From NCBI GenBank assembly GCA_037957365.1, contig JARHVA010001174.1, positions 2,781,501 through 2,845,500 of the forward strand: a stretch of DNA of 64,000 nucleotides, read 5' to 3'. Below are positions 1 through 12,599 of this stretch, piece after piece. The notes below the pieces were generated by a model. The model did not search any database. It saw only the letters and a list, made by a program, of their open reading frames with translations, and was not told where the DNA came from. Made by a program: the position numbers and the translations under genes. The stretch comes from Torreya grandis. Taxonomy: Eukaryota; Streptophyta; Pinopsida; Cupressales; Taxaceae. Positions within the stretch are counted from its first letter, which is position 1; the number at the start of each line of letters is the position of its first letter.

Positions 1-1305
1 GTCTTATTTGTACAATTTGTGGTTTCTCTTCATGTCCCCCTTCTCTCTCCTCCCTTTCTCTCTCATAATTTCATTGACTCAGTATAGTTATGGGGTTTTG
101 TGTGGTCTTAGTCAGATAGGGGGGCATAATGGTTTTTGGTCATAATTTTTACTTTTTTTATCAATTGATGGTATGCGCCAATAGGGTCCTAATTTGAATT
201 CAAGACATATACAAATACGTAGGCATCTTAGTGCATTTAGGCATATAAAGATCATCTAAAAAAACATATAGAATTAATTGTTCACATTAGTCTATTGAGC
301 ATCTACTAACATTATAGATAAGTCAAGCATTTAGAGAGCATTCATTGTAGTATTGAAATTTATATTAGCAACACATTGCATTGCATTGATTTTCTAATTT
401 GCTAAATTATTACAATTATCAAAATTTTACTTTTAATATTGTATATTGTTGAGGGACCTTAAAAATATCAAGAATGCTCAACAATTCTCTGGTGTAATGT
501 AGGTCCAAAAATATAGTATTTTTCTTTATCAAATTTAAATATAGTTGTCTATTTATGGCAAGGGGAGGATGTGTATTTTCTCAATGATCAGAGTAATTTT
601 TAGAAAATTGAAAGAGGTTTTTGGAGCCCTACATTTTATGAACACAATCATTAAAAAATATTTCCCTTTCCCAATTCTTCCTTGAACCATACTCACTATT
701 GTTCTAGTGCCCAGAATCAAAACTTAACAAATTAGACAAGGTCCTCCATTCACCATAAATTTTCAGTGTTCTTGTTGTCTCAAAATAATTTATTTATTCT
801 CATCATGAGAATTTAATGACTGATTCTGAATATCTTGATATTAAAGATACATTTTAAAACCATCCTTTAGTTTGGTTTGTGAAAAAATAATTGTGTATTA
901 CACAATTTCACATATGTTTAGGCCTAATTAAATGTTAACATAAATTTATGTTGAGGAAAAATATAGTTCACATTTTCAAAAGATATTTTATTAAACATAT
1001 AACAAGACTAGATATTGAACATAATTCATTTCATTCTTGTAAGAAATATAGCAAAGAATCCAAACACACCCAAACTAATCATGGGTTACCTAATGAGAGA
1101 AGCCTAGGAAAAAAAATAGCCTAATGAGTCTTTAACAACTAAGATATCTTATCCTTATACCACTGAGTGTGGAGGCCATGGGATTTATTCTTGTAAGGGT
1201 TTATTTATTCACTAAAATTTTAAACTAAAAAATTAAACTAAATTTACACTAACTTCATATTTTCATGCATTTTTTTGGTCTTTTAATAAAAAGATAAAGG
1301 TGTTG
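1..1305. repeat. Left copy of a 1.3 kb direct repeat (probable LTR, cut by window edge)
   Basis: This stretch matches 16391-17810 in the same orientation over its whole length by eye. Shared landmarks include the pyrimidine-rich start, the TATGGGGTTTTGTGTGGTC block near 88, TCTATTGAGCATCTAC near 292, and CACTAACTTCATATTTTCAT near 1248. Similarity stops near 1305. Direct repeats of this size around non-coding DNA suggest the two LTRs of an old element into which the Ty3 element at 4133 later inserted. The true left end lies outside the window. No coding capacity is visible. Confidence 0.6.
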
Positions 1306-4132
1306 TTATCAGTCAACTAAAAAAATCCCCTAATTTGTGCCTAATCTACTTAATATCCTAATCAGACTATCTCCTAATCATTAGATCATTATTTTGTTCC
1401 TTAGATGACTTGAGTTATAGTTATACAAATCTAGTTATTGTATTCGTCCACTTGTACTAAATTTGTTAATACACCTTATAATAGTCATTTTTTATTTCAA
1501 ATCTTTCTTATGGGTCAACTTGTATGTTTGGCATTTTGATGCCATAAAAACATATCCAAAGAGTCACCTATATAAACACAATAGACTTAATCCTATACCT
1601 ATGTAGAAAGTATCTATCACATATCTAACAACTATCAAGAGGAAATATATTGCTTGCATATTGGGAGGAATAGCCGTAAAGATTCCAAATAAAAAATCCC
1701 TCAAAGGAACAGGGACTAGCCAAGTCTAAAACACCTAAGCTAAGTTAATTTTACATATTTTTAATTATTTAAATATGGATTACCCATTGCATCCATACTA
1801 ATGGATCACTATTACACACATACACCTACGTGGGATAACTATGTGCATTTCGATTCCTTTTCAAAGTATTGGAACATAGGATATATAGGGGGTGGCTAGG
1901 TCAACTCAACCCACCTTAGCCCCCCCATTTTTATATTTAAACCTGGTGTTAAAAATAGAGAAAGGGTTTCAAGGTGAAAGAATAAAATCATGGATCTATG
2001 CACTAAAATGAGCCTCTAATTTTTCATAAAACATCAACTTATAGGTAGGCACAATGATATGTGTGAAAATAGCCTAGCACATCTCACAGAGACATTTTTG
2101 GTAGGGATTAGATGCCTTTGGCTACTAATAATGTCTAGGTGTTTTCTAATCCATCCAAGCAGGTCCAAATAGTTAATTTATAGATCTGAGCAACTCCAGA
2201 TGCAATTTTAGTTCTTCTTGCCACTTGTAGATTCTCAAACCTAAAAAAAAGGTAACAAGCTAGGTACCCTAATCTTCTTGGTCATTTCTATAAATAGTAA
2301 AGTTCAATTGAACATTTAATTTTACATTCAAATTTGTGTATTTTAAATATACTTTATAAAATTTGAATATTCATAGTTTTATACTTGTTTAGATCATTAG
2401 TATAAAATAAGGTAAAACACACATTATAATCAATATCATTTTGAAGCAAGTTCAAAGTAGAACAATAGTATGTGATTCTGTGAGTTCTAGAAAGTATTTA
2501 ACTTGAAATTTTAAATATCAATTATCACTTATATGGAAGAGGAGGTTCAAAATCCTCATTTAATCTATTTCATCTACACACTTACAAAACTATGTGGAAG
2601 TTTGATTCCAAACATGTGGAGTACATAGTTTGTAACATTGCTTCAGTGGTTTCTTGACTCTGTAACTCTTTATTTGTTTTTGGTGTATCAAGCTAGGTCA
2701 AAGAGGAAGAATATCAATTTTTCACATTCTTCCTAGAAAAATAGAAAAGTGAAGGTACACAAACATACAAAAAGATAACACAATAATGCCAAAAAAAATA
2801 GGCATGAAAACATTATGCTAGATAAAATCAGTGGCACAGAGATAGACCAAACAATTGTGATTCTAACCAAGGCATTTATACCCAAGATGAACCTACACAA
2901 ATCATGTGTCTTTCTAGAAGAGATTGTTGACTCAATATATAGGAATAAAACCTAGATAGTTTGCATAGACATTTTAGATGTTCAGAATTCCAAAACAATA
3001 ATCAAGTGCGATCATTTCTTATCCTTCTATATTTATTTTGTATAATTTAGTTTTGTTTGTGCTTAAACATGTTATCAAGCATATCCTATTAGATAGATCA
3101 AAACTATATATTTTCATGAATGTGTTCTTAGATCTATTTAATTGAAATTATTTTATTCCTATTGTGAGTATAACCAAAATTAGAGTAAGCAAACCTAAGT
3201 AATGGAGACAATAGGAACATTAAAGGTATAGATCTAAGGATTGTAAGCAAATGGAGCAAGCCCTAGAAAAATTATAACTACCATAATGAGAGAAAAATCT
3301 AATATCAAAAGTGTGTATGAGGGGTCGACTTCACTAGAATGTAATATGGGAAAGTTATTTTGCATCAACATGCAATACATATATCCATAAATATGTGCAT
3401 TTCAAATCCAAATAGATTTACCCTTAATATAACTATAAAAATTAGAGATAATTATGTAAATGAATATTCTAAAATAACTGAAAATGTGCAAAGATAAGGT
3501 TTTGAGAAGAAAATTGAATTTTCTAAAAAAATTAGACATTCTAAAGATGAAAATAGTAATGGAAAACAAGTACAGGAAGTACGGCAAACAAAATCTAAAA
3601 AAATGGGGCAAATAAATAACTTTTCACGGATGCCCAGAATCATACCACTCCTATCCTGACATTGTCAAGACCATACCAATACATTCCTAGAAATTGTAGT
3701 ATTTTATGATTTGTTTTTGAAGACTATGTTCCTATGCTTCTAGGATCCAAAAACCTTTTTCATTATTTCAAAATTCATTGTGATTCATTTGGAAATTGAT
3801 CTCTTTTCTTGAAACCCTAATCAACACAACTTACAAAACCATAAAAAATGGAGGATTAAATAGGGGGTCTATGTTTTCCCTCCATTATTATCAAGCTTGT
3901 GACTATTGGATAGTTTGGAAATCAACACTCAAGTATAATGTAGTTCAACATGTAATTGTGTACAATGCAAGTGTCCCAACCCTGATCATTTCAGTGAGTG
4001 CAACAACAAGTGAATGTTATATATTCTTTCACTAAATGCTTCAATTTTTATTTTGCTGTAGGATTTTTCTCTAAGAAATGAAATATTTTCTCTTACAACC
4101 TCAATATAAATCTAGTGTGATTATGTTGTCCT
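1306..4132. other. AT-rich non-coding stretch between repeat and Ty3 insertion
   Basis: About 2.8 kb of AT-rich sequence with only short open frames lacking family resemblance. It is the left half of whatever lay between the two 1.3 kb repeats before the Ty3 element inserted; the right half resumes at 15203. Nothing coding, no RNA gene and no tandem repeat was recognised. Confidence 0.5.
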
Positions 4133-6565
4133 TATTGACCAATTGTGGTCCTACATGCCAAAATTGGGCACCCCTCTTTCCTTGCAAGGGTCTTTTGATC
4201 CAAGTTCTGGCAAGTTTAACCTGCAACTACCTTATGGAGTTTTATCTCTATCATGCCTTTTTCCATGAAAAAACAAGTGTTTTCTTCTTTTGGTTGCCAA
4301 GTGCTTTGGGTCTGGCAAGCAAGAGTTAGCTTGGAACTCATTTTGATCTCGGATGCTTAACATGGCAAGTAAGTTACTTCAGAGGGTTTTTTATCAGCAA
4401 AATGGACCAAGTTCAAAGGGCCCAGGGTCATTTACATAAAGTATGAAGGGTAGGTGCCCTTGTGGAGGGAACTTAGGTGCCAAGCAGGACCTTTTCAATT
4501 CTTCTAAAAAGCAACTTAGAGGCTAAGAAGCCCTTACATGAGGTAAGAATCAACAAAATGGACATTTTCAAAAGCCTAAAGGGTAACTTTAGGCTTGAGG
4601 TGTCCTTGCGGAGGGTAGATGGTCAAAGTGAAGGGACAAGGCAGATAGCTCGAAAAGGACTTGCCCTTCAAAAAGGTTGATAGGCCAAAGGAGAATTCAT
4701 TTGGACTTTTTGTTTGAAGGAAATCCAAAAAGGAAAACCCAAAGAGTGAATTCTTCTTGACAAAACATTCAGAGGAATTCCTTTGAATAGTTTGTCCGAG
4801 GAAAATTGACAGTTAAAGAAAGTCTAAAATAATTCAAAAGACAAAAGGTCCAAAGGGTAGGTTCCCTTATGGAGGGCACTTAGGCAGCAAGTAGGGCCTT
4901 TCATTTTTTTTGAAGGGTCACTTTCTATTCAAAAAAGCTCATTTGAAAAAATAGCCAAAGGAATTATCAAAAGAAGTGATAGGCATGTGGACATCAATTT
5001 TAAGGTGATAAGCTAGCCATTGGAATTCAAATGTAGGTGACAAGCTCTTGAACATCAAATTTAAGGTGGTGAGCTAGTCATTGGGAAGTATTCAAAGAAC
5101 AATTATTTCAGATAAAATGTTTGAAATAATTCCTTCAGACATTTTGTCCAAAGGAACTCATAAGCAAAAGCCCAAATGCTCGTCAAAGGAAGGATCTCAA
5201 AAGTGACAAGCCCAAAGGAAGAATTCCTTCAAACAAAATGTCTGAAGGAATTCCTTCAAATATTTTGTTCCAAGAAATTCAAAATCTTGAGAACCTGAGG
5301 AATGACTTAGTGACCCACTAAAGAAAGGAGCTTGAGAGAAAATTTGTAAGTCCAAGAGCTTGAATTTCCAAGAAAAGGGCAAAAAATACTAAGGAAAAAG
5401 AAAACAGATTGGGAAACCCAGAATGTGGCCACACACATATAAGACAAAGGCTCAAAATGCTCTAGGTGGCATAACAAGTCAAGTATAGGGATTAACCAGA
5501 CCAGGGCAGGTGTTATAGGAGTCGTCAATAGGAGAAATAAATGCCTTTAGGTGAAATAGTCTCCACCAAAAAACCATTAAAAGGGTTGGTTGTGAACATT
5601 GAAAGGAGCAACTCATGTTTTCATGTTTTGACATTAATTAATAGTCATTTTCATGAAGCATTTAAGAAAGCATGGCCCAGTCAACATAATAGGGGTTGGC
5701 CTTGTCGGTTGCTAGGAGAAGTAACCCATACTCCTACAGGCCCAGCCAAGGGGGGGTGGTGACTCAAGTACCTAAAACATGGCTTTATCATAAACATTTA
5801 AGAAGAAATGGAAATAACATGGGTGGATTCTTTGCTACAGGGGTGTTTAATACATCATGGGTCTCATTCCTTGGACTAGTCAATGATCTTTTCTAAGTTC
5901 TCTATATATTATAACTTCTCATTTTTGAAAAGGATCTCTCAACATTCTATGGCGAAGCCCTGAAGAATTTACCTTGAATCAAAAGAAGTGTTTTACCTCC
6001 ATTTGAGCTTACACGTTTGCATATGCCTATGCTATTGTCTTATGTTCAGTCATTTCCTCTAATGCTTTCATAAGTTAATACCAACATATCTAGTGTATTG
6101 TGAATTCTTTTCTGTAGGTCAACAAGAAGTGTCCAGATTGAAGTATAGGTGCAAGTGAGAAATTTTCCAATAGTGTGTCTTTAGAGCACCTCTGGTAGTT
6201 TCTTCTTCCTTATACCTCCATAGAACCCCCTATTAAAGCATTGATGCAGTCATTTTCTCATTTGAATGAAGTGTCTGTTTGCTTCTTTTGGTGTAAAGTA
6301 TAGGTGAAAGTTGCGTAGACCAATCAATTTGGTGCATCACCACTTTAGTTAGGTTCTATTTTTATTATAGTATCTCTCTCTCTTTCCCCCCCATTATTAG
6401 CAGTAAAAAATTTAGGGCCTTAAGGTACATAAAAGGGAGCTAGCCCCTGATCTAGAGATTCATTCCTCAAATTTGCCACCGACAACAAGAGAAATTTCTC
6501 CATTGTGCCATGTGAAGGAAGGGAGCTAAGTATCCTTTTAGAGGGTGAAATCCACAATGTCAATA
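4133..6565 (+). repeat. 5' LTR of the Ty3 element
   Basis: It aligns along its length with 12854-15202, the 3' LTR. It contains an internal duplication (near 4447-4500 and 4855-4905, the 'GGGTAGGTGCCC..GGAGGG' block) and several imperfect palindromes around AAGGAATTCCTT near 4760, 5125 and 5225-5275. At about 2.4 kb it is long for a plant LTR but normal for Tat-like elements. Apparent open frames inside are chance. Confidence 0.85.
5903..5913 (+). promoter_or_regulatory. Putative LTR TATA box
   Basis: TATATATTATA lies in the distal third of the 5' LTR, within a segment that is well conserved in the 3' LTR (TATATATT at 14529-14536). The position suits the U3/R boundary of a plant LTR promoter. 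Transcription cannot be seen from sequence. Confidence 0.4.
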
Positions 6566-6979
6566 GTTTTTGGCTTGCTTGGTGGGACACTTATTTTGTG
6601 TCATGTAAGTTTTAGTATTAGTGTTGGTCCTGTGACTGTGACATCTAAAAGGAGCTATAATCTAGCATTTGGCAACTCCATTTTAGGAACTCAGTCTCTA
6701 GTTAATTATCAGTCTGGTATCCCATGCCTAAGGTCACCATAATATCTTCTTCAAAGGGTGTCCCTTTTGAATTTGTTGAGTTGCCTCTGAACTCAACAAA
6801 GAGGCTAAGGTTTGAAACTACTCATCCTTACATAACAAGCCACTTTCCTAGACTAGCCATAATATACACCTACTCAAAGAGACCCTAGTTGAATCCTTTC
6901 ACAGCTATGGCTTACCTTTTTATCGCCTTCAATGGTTAGAGTCCCTTGAACCTTCTATAGTATGACCTAATTCTAGGGA

Positions 6980-7640
6980 TAACTCTCAAAAGTGTTCCTT
7001 TCTTTAGTGGAGAGGGCCCAATCACTGCTATTGAGCATATTAAAAACATAGCCAACCTCTGCAATATTCATAATATCACTAAGGAAAATGTAGCCATCAT
7101 ATTGTTGGCCTTGTCCTTCAAAGGGAAAGTTTTGGATTGGTATGAGACCTTGCCTATGAACTTAGTTGGATCATGGAATGAGTTAGGGACCCTCTTGACA
7201 AATAGGTTTGGAGAAAAAAGTGACCATTTGTCTCTAGCTGAGCAATTGACCACCATGAAGAGAGCCCCACTTGAATTTGAGCAATATTTTAACACTAGGT
7301 TCCAAAAGACCTAAGACAAAATCTCAATTATCATGAGGCCAACCCCAAGCTATGCTTTCCTTTACTACTTGAAGGACCTGAATAGTGACATTGTTATCAT
7401 GATATAGTCCATGGGTGGACATATTCTACCTACTGCTTATGAAATAGCCATAACTATTGAGAATTACCTAGTTCAAGTAGGAAAGATAGCTCCTAGACCT
7501 CATATGCCACTCTTTCCTGATTTGCATCCCTTAGCTCAGCCTGTTGCACCCACTCTAGCTCCTTTTCTTAGTGTAGAGAGGTTGGTTGCTACCCCTGCAA
7601 ATGATCTCCATGAAGCTAAGATCCTATTGTAGACTGTTAC
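6980..7640 (+). pseudogene. Ty3 gag remnant (capsid domain)
   Basis: Broken frames encode a retrotransposon gag capsid domain. Visible hallmarks are a 'GKVLDWYETLP' stretch (about 7126-7160), 'WNELGTLLTNRFG' (about 7174-7212) and a following 'EQYFNTRFQK' (about 7278-7310). The frame stops at 7312-7314, resumes at about 7411 and stops again at TAG 7630-7632, where CAG would be expected. A proline-rich linker follows and the reading continues, with more TAG stops, towards the protease. Gag would form the particle that packages element RNA; this copy cannot make it. Confidence 0.75.
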
Positions 7641-8470
7641 CAATGAGCTAGTTGCCCTCAAGAGGTAGCAAGTTTAGAGTTATAGGCCAAATCAAGGCTA
7701 CCAATAGTTTGGACAGACAAATAGGCTTCCCTTTCAAAATTATAATCAAGGGCAGGGTCAAATTATGCAAGCCATGCCTTATCAGAGCTATAATCTAAAT
7801 GCCCCTTCATCTTCCAAGGCTCTTATCCTCATTCAAAATAATTTGGTGCAGTAGCAGCCTAATTATCCACCCTTGGGACATGGTCAAGAATAGGTTGCTT
7901 ATGCAAATGAGCTACCAAATCAAAGTATGACCACACAAGGTGATCAGGCAACCTAATTCTCAAGTTTTGAGGTGTCAACACAACCTGGGATAGATAACAG
8001 GCAGGCTCAATCTGATTCCACTCTTATGAACCACCTAGAAGGGGAGTTCTACGTAGTTAACTATGTGGGGAGCATAAATAATTATTGTGTTGTAGTTAAC
8101 ACTAGGTCCAAGAAGATAGTTGTGGATGAAGCTTAAGTAGCTAATCAAGCACCTGTAACATCTTTTTTAGCACAAAAAAATTAGAAATTTCCCAATTATA
8201 GACTGCCAGTGGTAGCTTCAACTCCTCAAGTTGCATCACAAGTTACAAATGTCCCCAAAGAGACCTCTAAGGGGGGAAATCCTTCAATCAATGTAGTGGA
8301 CCAAATGAAGAAGTTGCACCTAAACATCTCATTGTGGGATTCCTTAGCACTACCAAGGAAAAAGGATATACTCCAAAAGGAATTGCATGGGCTAGGTGAG
8401 CGAGTTATCCCAACAAAGAATGATAATGTGTTGATAGTGAATGGGGCTCCAACCATGGGATGTTAAGCAA
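7641..8470 (+). pseudogene. Gag C-terminal / gag-protease linker remnant
   Basis: The reading frame through here is rich in Q, N, Y and P codons and repeatedly broken by TAG. An uninterrupted piece from 8209 to 8466 has no motif of its own and ends just before the protease domain. I see no intact CCHC zinc knuckle. It is interpreted as the disordered gag tail only from its position between the capsid and protease domains. Confidence 0.5.
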
Positions 8471-8484
8471 AGAAGGATGAAAAG

Positions 8485-8952
8485 GTTCCTCCTTTTTATC
8501 TATCCTTGATTATTGGTGATTTATTGGTCCACAATTGCATTATTGATAGTAGAGCAAGCACCTCAGTTTTGCCCAAATGTATAGCTGATAAGCTAGGACT
8601 CAAACATGAACAAATGACCAAAGGGGTTCTGTAGTTGGATAGATCACCAGCCAAGACCTTAGGAGTGGTAAGAGGCTTGAATCTAACTCTCCATGCCTAT
8701 CTGACCTTCTCAATTCCTCATGATGTGGTAGTGATAGATGTTCCCCCTTATTTCACTCTTTGCTTATCCAGGGATTTCACATCAAAGATAGGTGGGTACT
8801 TGGCAACAAATTGGTATTACATGGTTTTTAAGACAAAGTATGGAACTAAGGTGAATATTGAGTTGGAGCCCATCCACAAAGATCATCAGGAGCCATACTT
8901 TCCCAAAGTAGTGAATGTTAGCTACACCATCATTGATGAAGAAGAACTCTAG
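8485..8952 (+). pseudogene. Ty3 aspartic protease remnant
   Basis: A retropepsin-like domain begins at about 8485. The active-site region reads IIDSRASTSVLP (about 8540-8575), where the family has D-S/T-G-A, so the catalytic glycine is replaced by arginine. The domain continues through an LG-rich segment to a TAG at 8950-8952, after which the same frame goes on into the extra RNase H. It would have cut the polyprotein, but the altered active site makes it inactive. Confidence 0.7.
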
Positions 8953-9078
8953 GTAAACCAATCTCCATCATCTTCCCTTGTAGGAGTTGCTGACCTACTC
9001 CTAGATGAATGGGAAAATAAAATTTTTGAGCATGACCCTTACAAATTCATTGAAGAGGCAAGTTTTGGAGTTTACTGC

Positions 9079-9520
9079 ATGCATGAGAAAGATGCTTTCA
9101 TGCCAAATTTGATGAAGGCAAACCAAGAGGACTGCAGTTTGTGGCAGCTTTTCTTTGATGGATCTAAAAGCAAGTTGGGAGATAGTGGTGGAGCAATGTT
9201 GGTTTCACCTTCAAAAGAGAAATACTTTTCAACATTTAGATTCCAATTCTCTTGTACTTGTAACATAGCTAAGTATGAATCCCTTGTTCATGGTTTAGAG
9301 TGGGCAAGGAAGAGAAGAATCAAAGAATTACAAGTGTTTGGAGACATCGAGTTGATCGTGAACCAAGTGAGGGGTCAAAATTTGACCAAGAACTCCCTAC
9401 TCAAGTCTTACAAGCATAGGGTGTAGGACATAATAGAGAGCTTCATTGATTTCAACATCACTTCCATCCCAAGAGAGGAGAACAAGCATGTAGACAGACT
9501 AGCAGTAGTTGGTGCTTAGT
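9079..9520 (+). pseudogene. Extra (archaeal-type) RNase H domain lying before RT
   Basis: The frame encodes a type I RNase H fold: LFFDGSKSKLGDSGGAML (first catalytic Asp, about 9148-9200), then AKYESLVHGLEWA, then QVFGDIELIVNQVRG (second Asp, about 9330-9378), and after a TAG at 9424-9426 a final 'NKHVDRLA' Asp motif near 9483-9506. The second acidic residue, normally Glu in 'AEYEAL', is Lys here. This form resembles the additional RNase H of Tat elements, not the RNase H fused to RT, which is present separately downstream. Its place between protease and RT is notable. Confidence 0.7.
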
Positions 9521-9929
9521 TTGATATTCCAAAGGGGGTGAGACAAGACAATAATCAACACCATTTGAAGGTGATAGTGAGGCCCTCCATACCAGATAAT
9601 GTCACCAATTGGTAGGTCTTTGAAATTGACCATCAAATAACACTTTTATTATAGGAGGAATCTAAGTTCATTTCTAAAAATCAATCCAAGTTGTAGAAAC
9701 AATATGATGGACAGATTGTTCAGCTAAAGACCAACAAACTTCCCAAAGTTTTGGTAACTTTGGAGAGCATCTTAAATGAGGATGAGCAACTCAAGAAGGA
9801 CAAATAAAGCATGCCAACCAAGAAAGAAAATTATGAAAGGTTAGATATCTTCAAGGATAAGCTGCTTGCACTTGGAAAGGTATGTACCAATGAAGAAAAT
9901 CATGCTTTCATTATGTTCTGCCAAGAGTT

Positions 9930-10823
9930 TGTTGATGTCTTTGATTAGGAGTATGGTGATTTGAAGGGGTTTGACCCCAACCTAACCCAACACACCATTG
10001 AGTTGGAAGAAGGTGCCAAAACCATCAAGTAAAAACAAAGGCCAATCAATCCAAATATTGAGCCTCTCATGAGGAAGGAACTCACCAAGTTGATTGAGTC
10101 CAGGATCATCTTTCTTATCAAACACTCTTCTTGGCTAGCCAATTTGGTCCCCATTAGGAAGAAGAATGGGGAGATCAGATTGTGTGTGGATTTTAGAGAC
10201 CTAAAAAGAGTCTCATTAAGAGATCACTATCCCCTCCCAAGTATGGATCAGATTCTCCAGATGGTGATAGGTAGTGAAATATTCTCCCTCTTAGATGTCT
10301 ACTCCAAATACAATCAAATTCTGGTGTAATATTATGACTATTACAGACAACCTTCACCACCAAATGGGAAACTTTTGCCTGCAAGAAGATGCCATTCAGA
10401 CTATCAAATGTTGGAGCTACCTTCTAATGAGATATGGATATGGCTTTCCAAGGTTTGATAAATGACATTGTGCTAGTTTATCTTGATGATGTGACAGTCT
10501 TCTCCAAGGAAGCAAGTCAACATTTGAAACACCTGAGGCAAATCTTTGAGAGGTGTAGAGAGTTTGGCATCTCTCTCAACCCAAAGAAATGTATGTTTGT
10601 TGTCCACAAAGGTAAACTTTTGGGCCATGTCATTTCAAAAAGGGGCTTGACCATTGATCTGAAAAGAGTACATGCCATCTTAGCATTGTCCTTGCCTAAA
10701 CATAAGAAGGGATTGCAAAACTTCTTTGGAAAAATAAACTTTATTAAGAGATTCATCCCTAATTTTGATGAACTGGTCAAGCCAATAACCTCCATGCTGA
10801 AGAAGGAAGAGACGTTCACATGA
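9930..10823 (+). pseudogene. Ty3 reverse transcriptase remnant
   Basis: Starts in a typical lead-in (frame with TAG at 9946-9948 before EYGDLKG), then LIESRIIFLIKHSSWLAN, RKKNGEIRLCVDFRDL (about 10159-10205) and HYPLPSMDQIL. A stop at 10327-10329 and a frameshift follow. The second half from 10434 keeps the catalytic YLDD (LVYLDDVTVFSK, about 10470-10505) and the thumb motifs NPKKCMF and LGHVISKRGL. It ends in a stop at 10821-10823. The polymerase would copy element RNA into DNA; the break makes it non-functional. Confidence 0.88.
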
Positions 10824-10849
10824 ACATAAAAGAGAAAAAAAAGCTTCGA

Positions 10850-11280
10850 AGGCATTAAGCAAGATATCACCCAAGTTCCTACCCTAACAAGTTCATACTT
10901 CTCCAAGGACTTCAATTTATACACCTTTGGAAATGAAGAGGTAATTTTGGCTATTCTCACTCAAGCAAATAATGAGAATTTAGAATAGCCTCTCACTTTT
11001 TTTTAGTCAAGGCTTAGCAGGCTACGAGGTTAGATACATGTATGTTGAAAAACAAGTGCTTGAAATCATATGAAGCCTAAAGAAATTTAGACATATGTTG
11101 TCTAACAATAATATTCACATCATGGTGCCACATCCTAGTGTAAAGGACTTCTTACTGAGTTGAGACTTGAATGAGAAAAGGGCAGGGTGGATCACCAAAG
11201 TAATGGAGTATGATGTAGAGATCAAGACCACCAAGCTGGTAAGGGGAAGAGGGCTATGTGAACACCTCTCTATAGACTAA
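10850..11280 (+). pseudogene. RT-linked RNase H and tether remnant
   Basis: Immediately after RT, broken frames encode the usual Ty3 RNase H landmarks: a beta-strand segment ending in NLYTFGNEE where the first catalytic Asp is expected, then 'LTFF.SRLSR', a lysine-rich helix and 'WITKVMEYDVEIKTTK'. Several TAG and TGA stops interrupt it. The tether leads to the integrase. Its presence shows that the domain at 9079-9520 is a second RNase H. Confidence 0.65.
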
Positions 11281-11343
11281 AAAGATCTAAAGGAGGACGT
11301 TTGGGTACTTCATGATGAAGTTGTAGTAGAAATACCTACAATC

Positions 11344-12599
11344 ATGAAGAGTTGGGCACAAAACATGGTTCATTTCCTCCAAACTGGTGAGTGTCCACAA
11401 AGTCTTAATAGGACTAGGAGAAGGTATTTTAGGCTCCAATTTCTTCCTTATGTCTTGGTTGATGGAGTTTTATTTAGAAAGGACCTTTTAGGGGTACTCT
11501 TGAGATGCATTGACTTAGACCAAGTCGTAGGGTATTGTCCAAGTTACATGATGGACCAGCTGGTGGCCACTTTGCTCCCAAGGCCATAGCTACAAGGATT
11601 ATGAAGGCTAGCTACTTTTGGCCCACTTTGTTTAGAGACACTCATGCTTGGGTGAGGAAATGTCAAAAATGCATTTTATTTGATGGAAAGTAACGACTGG
11701 CTATAATGCCTCTACATCCTATTCAAGTGGAATAACCATTCATGTAATAGGGTTTGGATTTCATAGGGATGATCAACCCTCCTTATAGTGTTGGCCACAA
11801 GTGGGTCTTGACTACAACATATTATCTCACAAGATGGGTAGAAGCCATCGCTTTGAAGGAAGCCAATGAGAGCACAACCCTAGACTTTTATGAAGGCATA
11901 GTGATGAGATTTGGGGTCCCAGCCACAATCATTTCAGAAAATGCATTAGCTTTCTTGGGAGCAAAGACAAGTGAGTGGGCATTAAGATATGGCATCTATC
12001 TCAACACTTCTTCCAACTACTATCCACAAGGAAATGGGCTGGCTATGTCCATAAATAAGAACCTAATTACAATCATTAAAAGGATAATGGAGAAAAATCA
12101 AGGGACTTGGCATACCAAGTTGAAGATAGCTCTGTGGGTAGAAAAGATCACTCCAAAAAGGGTGGTTGGGAATTCACCATACACACTTGTGTATGGAAGG
12201 GAAGCTAGACTTCCTATTTCACTTGCGTTACCAGCCTTGGATCTTGCCCATCAATGATATTTGGTGGAGAGCGATAGCCTGGAGGTTAGGTATTGTGAAC
12301 TAATGCAGCTTCAAGAGGCAAGAGACTGAGCCATGGATGCAATGACTAGCCGCCAATAACAAACAAAGAAACATTTTGACAAGAGATCTATGCCAAAAAT
12401 CTTCTCAGAAGGTGACATTGTCTTGAAGTGGGATGAGGACCCAGCCAAACCTGGAAGGCACAAAAAGTTTGATGCCTTGTGGAGTGGTCCATATGTCATC
12501 ACCCAATGCAAGCAACACAATGCTTTCCAACTCTCTAAGTTGAATGGTGAAGAACTACATATCTCAGTCAATGGGATATATCTTAAACATTGTCACTAG
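11344..12599 (+). pseudogene. Ty3 integrase remnant
   Basis: The N-terminal part (11344-11700, one frameshift near 11575) carries the remains of the zinc-binding domain ending in a CQKC pair near 11660. The catalytic core (about 11740-12257) keeps the first Asp in LDFIG. It reads ISENALAF where the second Asp should be, and GLAMSINKNL where the final Glu should be, so two of the three catalytic acids are lost. After another break the C-terminal module (12390-12599) shows LWSGPYVI, the GPY/F motif, and ends at TAG 12597-12599. No chromodomain follows. Confidence 0.85.

Noticed and set aside
5541..5896. Short frames repeated at 14166-14387
   Set aside because: They are repeated only because both lie at the same place in the two Ty3 LTRs; LTR sequence, not genes.
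6566..6600. Primer-binding site after the Ty3 5' LTR (TGGCTTGCTTGGTGGGAC)
   Set aside because: It begins with TGG at about the right place but I cannot match it to a particular tRNA, so it is not called.
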